Assembly: GCA_945957135.1 (NCBI GenBank)
Contig: CAMFLK010000006.1
Coordinates: forward strand, 1 to 43,869
Length of the DNA: 43,869 nt
From: an uncultured Rhodospirillales bacterium
Lineage (GTDB): Bacteria; Pseudomonadota; Alphaproteobacteria; Acetobacterales; Acetobacteraceae
Direction of reading: 5' to 3'
Both the position numbers and the translations under genes were made by a program. A model generated the notes under the pieces. It had not been told where the DNA came from. It did no database searches and saw only the letters and a program-made list of their open reading frames with translations. This document shows, in pieces, positions 41,543 through 43,869 of this stretch. The first letter of the stretch is position 1. Every line of letters begins with the position of its first letter.

Positions 41543-41565
41543 AAAATGCGTGAGGGATGCAGGAC

Positions 41566-42282
41566 ATGTCTGCCGAGCGGCCCATCCTGATTGTCGATGA
41601 CGACGACGCGCTGCGCGCCATGCTGGTGGAGCAGCTCGCGGTGGACGGGGAGTTCTCGGCGAGCGAGGCCCAGTCGGCGCGCGACGCGGAGGCGCGGATC
41701 ACCAGCGGCCAGGCCCGCTACGACGCGCTGATCCTCGATGTCGGCCTGCCCGACGGCGACGGGCGCGACCTGTGCGCGCGGCTGCGCCGGCACGGCGTGA
41801 AGGTGCCGATCATCATGCTGACCGGTGCCGACGAGGAGGCGGACGTGGTGCGCGGCCTCGACTCCGGGGCCAACGACTATATCGCCAAGCCGTTCCGCAT
41901 GGCGGAACTTCTCGCCCGCCTCCGCGCCCAGCTGCGCATCTTCGAGAACAGCGAGGACGCGGTCTTCACCATCGGCCCCTACGTGTTCCGCCCGGCGGCC
42001 AAGCTGCTCCAGGAACCCTCGCGCAACCGCCGCATCCGGCTGACGGAAAAGGAGGCGGCGATCCTGAAATACCTCTACCGCGCCGGCACCCGCCCGGTGG
42101 GGCGCCAGGTGCTGCTGAACGAGGTGTGGGGCTACAACGCCGCGGTGACCACGCACACGCTGGAGACGCATATCTACCGCCTGCGCCAGAAGATCGAGCC
42201 CGACCCCGCGAACGCCCGGCTCCTGCTCACCGAAGGCGGCGGCTACCGGCTCGACCCGGTGGGGATCAAGCCTGCGGCTTAG
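41566..42282 (+). CDS. OmpR-family response regulator
   Basis: A 238-residue response regulator. The receiver has PILIVDDDDALRAML, phosphoacceptor Asp in ALILDVGLPDGDG, MLTGADEE and YIAKPFRM. The C-terminal winged helix has RLTEKEAAILKYLYRAG, EVWGYNAAVTTHTLETHIYRLRQKIE and LTEGGGYRL. ATG 41566 is preferred over 41557 since GAGGG is then about 9 nt away. No kinase is adjacent, so it is an orphan here. Its regulon cannot be told. It converges on the exporter gene with a 7-bp gap. Confidence 0.92.
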   Translation: MSAERPILIVDDDDALRAMLVEQLAVDGEFSASEAQSARDAEARITSGQARYDALILDVGLPDGDGRDLCARLRRHGVKVPIIMLTGADEEADVVRGLDSGANDYIAKPFRMAELLARLRAQLRIFENSEDAVFTIGPYVFRPAAKLLQEPSRNRRIRLTEKEAAILKYLYRAGTRPVGRQVLLNEVWGYNAAVTTHTLETHIYRLRQKIEPDPANARLLLTEGGGYRLDPVGIKPAA

Positions 42283-42289
42283 GCGAGCC

Positions 42290-43798
42290 CTATCCCGGCC
42301 GGTGCTGGCGCATCACCAACAGCAGCAGCAGCGGCGGGATCACCACGAACGACATCATCAGGAAGTCGTTGTTGTAGGCGATGATCTGCGCCTGGCGGTT
42401 GATCATCGCGTCCAGCAGTTCAGCGCCGTGCGGGGTGGCGGGGTTCAGCATCGCGCCCATGCCGTCGTGCTGGTGCAGCAGGCGGGTGAAGGGCGTGATG
42501 TACCCGGCCAGATCGGCATGGGCCACCTGCACGTTGCGCGTCAGCGTGAACGACGTCACGGAAATGCCGATCGCCGCCCCGATATTGCGCGACAGGCTTT
42601 GCAGCGCCGTCGCGTCGCCACGCAGATGGGCCGGCAGCGTGGTGAAGGCCATCACCGTCATCGGGTTGAAGATGAAGCCCATGGCGAAACCCTGCAGCAC
42701 CAGCGTCACCATCAGCCGATGCTCGGAAATGTCCGGCGTCCAGCCGCTCATCGAATGGAGCGTCAGGCCCAGCAGCACCAGCCCGCAGGCCATCATCTTG
42801 CGCTGATCGACGCGCCCGCCGATGCGCCCGGCGATCAGCATCGCCACCATCGTGCCCATGCCGCGCGGCGCCATGGCCAACCCCGCCGTGGAAACCGGGT
42901 AGCCCGCGAGGTTCTGCAGATACGGCGCCAGCAGCACGGAGGAGGCCAGCAGCACCATGCCGGTGCAGAACAGCATCAGCATCGCCGCGGTGAAGTTGCG
43001 GTCCTTGAACACGGCGGGCGGAATGAACGGCCGCTGCGCCGTGAGCATGTGGACGATGAACAGGTAGAAACCGAGCGCCGCCAGCCCGGCCTCGACGATG
43101 ATCTCCGTGGAGTTGAACCAGTCCTGGTCGCTGCCGCGATCCAGCATCAGCTGCAACGCGCCCAGGCCCAGCGCCAGCACGGCAAACCCCGTCCAGTCGA
43201 ACCGCATCTCCGGCCGCACCGGCGTCTTCGGCAGAAACAGGGCAAGCCCCGTCATGGCCACGATGCCGAAGGGCAGGTTGACGTAGAACACCCAGCGCCA
43301 GTTGAAACTGTCGGTGAGGTAGCCACCCAGAGTCGGCCCGAGGATCGGCCCCACCATCACGCCGATGCCGAAAATCGCCATGGCCTGGGCCCGCTGCTCG
43401 AACGGATAGATGTCCAGCATGGTGGACTGCGACAACGGCACCAGCGCCGCCCCGCACATGCCCTGCAACACCCGGAACAACACCATCTGCTCCAGCGACT
43501 GCGCCGCCCCGCACAGCATGGACGTGACGGTGAAACCAGCCAGACACCCCAGAAACAGATTCTTGCGCCCGAACCGCACGGCCAGCCACCCCACCGGCGC
43601 GGTCATGATGGCACTGGCGATGACATAGGAGGTCAACACCCAGGAAATCTGGTCGATCGTGGTGGACAGACTGCCCTGCATATACGGCAACGCCACATTG
43701 GCGATGGTGCTGTCCAACACCTGCATCAACGTCGCCATCATCGCGCAGCCGGTGATCAGGGCGCGATGGGGCACGATTTTGGGCGCGGTGCCGCTCAT
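42290..43798 (-). CDS. DHA2-family MFS multidrug exporter (EmrB/QacA type)
   Basis: A 502-residue proton-driven drug exporter, probably with 14 membrane helices. Seen: VLDSTIANVALPYMQGSL (motif D1 of the 14-helix family), WVLTSYVIASAIMTAPVGWLAVRFGRKN (motif A), RVLQGMCGAALVPLSQ (motif B) and GVMVGPILGPTLGGYL (motif C of antiporters), then NWRWVFYVNLPFG. The close similarity of the layout to EmrB suggests cooperation with an EmrA-type adaptor, but none is visible; it may lie beyond the contig end. Substrate unknown. Confidence 0.93.
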   Translation of the reverse strand: MSGTAPKIVPHRALITGCAMMATLMQVLDSTIANVALPYMQGSLSTTIDQISWVLTSYVIASAIMTAPVGWLAVRFGRKNLFLGCLAGFTVTSMLCGAAQSLEQMVLFRVLQGMCGAALVPLSQSTMLDIYPFEQRAQAMAIFGIGVMVGPILGPTLGGYLTDSFNWRWVFYVNLPFGIVAMTGLALFLPKTPVRPEMRFDWTGFAVLALGLGALQLMLDRGSDQDWFNSTEIIVEAGLAALGFYLFIVHMLTAQRPFIPPAVFKDRNFTAAMLMLFCTGMVLLASSVLLAPYLQNLAGYPVSTAGLAMAPRGMGTMVAMLIAGRIGGRVDQRKMMACGLVLLGLTLHSMSGWTPDISEHRLMVTLVLQGFAMGFIFNPMTVMAFTTLPAHLRGDATALQSLSRNIGAAIGISVTSFTLTRNVQVAHADLAGYITPFTRLLHQHDGMGAMLNPATPHGAELLDAMINRQAQIIAYNNDFLMMSFVVIPPLLLLLVMRQHRPG

Positions 43799-43823
43799 GA
43801 GGAAGGAAGCGATGAAGGCAAGG

Positions 43824-43867
43824 CCAGGGGCGCTGCCCCTGGACCCCGCTGGGGCCTCAGGCCCCAG
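43824..43867. repeat. Double GC-rich palindrome at the contig end
   Basis: CCAGGGGC-GCT-GCCCCTGG (43824-43842) is a perfect 8-bp hairpin, followed by the 19-bp palindrome CTGGGGCCTCAGGCCCCAG (43849-43867). They lie 26 bp upstream of the exporter start. From memory, GGGGCnnTGCCCC-type repeats are frequent between genes in Acetobacteraceae. The contig ends two bases later, as expected for an assembly break in a dispersed repeat. Confidence 0.65.
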
Positions 43868-43869
43868 AC

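Noticed and set aside
41216-41565. FMN riboswitch in front of ribA
   Set aside because: The conserved RFN core was not found on either strand of the gap.

Overview
The window looks like one complete contig from a high-GC alphaproteobacterium, most likely a member of Acetobacteraceae (Rhodospirillales). I infer this from the very GC-rich codon usage, the gene orders pstSCAB-phoU-phoB, ispH-thrB-rnhA and mutS-glnD beside maeB, and intergenic repeats of a style I recall from that family. The lineage is inference; no database search was possible. Both ends show assembly limits. The first 46 bases are Illumina Nextera adapter, and the last 46 bases are a double GC-rich palindrome in which the contig probably broke.

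Layout. 47-817: 3' part of an ADP-forming acyl-CoA synthetase gene. 1009-2481: a small unknown protein and an SDR oxidoreductase. 2613-7881: pstSCAB-phoU-phoB phosphate regulon on the minus strand, with a candidate Pho box and a hairpin between pstS and pstC. 8026-9178: a small unknown gene and a VapBC-type toxin-antitoxin pair. 9160-11539: rnhA, thrB and ispH. 11648-12181: a lipoprotein. 12221-16876: tandem glycine riboswitch followed by gcvT-gcvH-gcvP. 17306-19674: a consensus sigma-54 promoter in front of STAS, Hpt and sigma-54 activator genes. 19675-27357: a sugar-acid uptake and catabolism island (UxuA-like dehydratase, GntR regulator, solute-binding protein, enolase-superfamily enzyme, two permeases, GMC oxidoreductase). 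27430-29263: DyP peroxidase with an encapsulin targeting peptide, then the encapsulin shell gene. 29270-35264: a secreted protein, glnD and mutS. 35369-39425: maeB and a hybrid histidine kinase. 39428-43798: an L,D-transpeptidase, ribA, an OmpR-type response regulator and a DHA2 drug exporter.

The genes form several coherent units. The Pst/PhoU/PhoB cluster handles phosphate uptake, without phoR in view. The riboswitch couples glycine level to the glycine cleavage system. The STAS-Hpt-activator operon may be autoactivated through sigma-54. The sugar-acid island lacks an ATP-binding subunit and so must borrow one. The DyP-encapsulin pair is a Family 1 peroxidase nanocompartment sitting 72 bp behind an FAD oxidoreductase gene. 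No tRNA, rRNA, CRISPR, prophage or insertion sequence was seen. I did not find a clearly new multi-gene system. The best leads are the sigma-54 circuit, the divergent promoter at 20707-20755, the 3'-flanking hairpin repeat family, and structured leaders near ribA and the response regulator.
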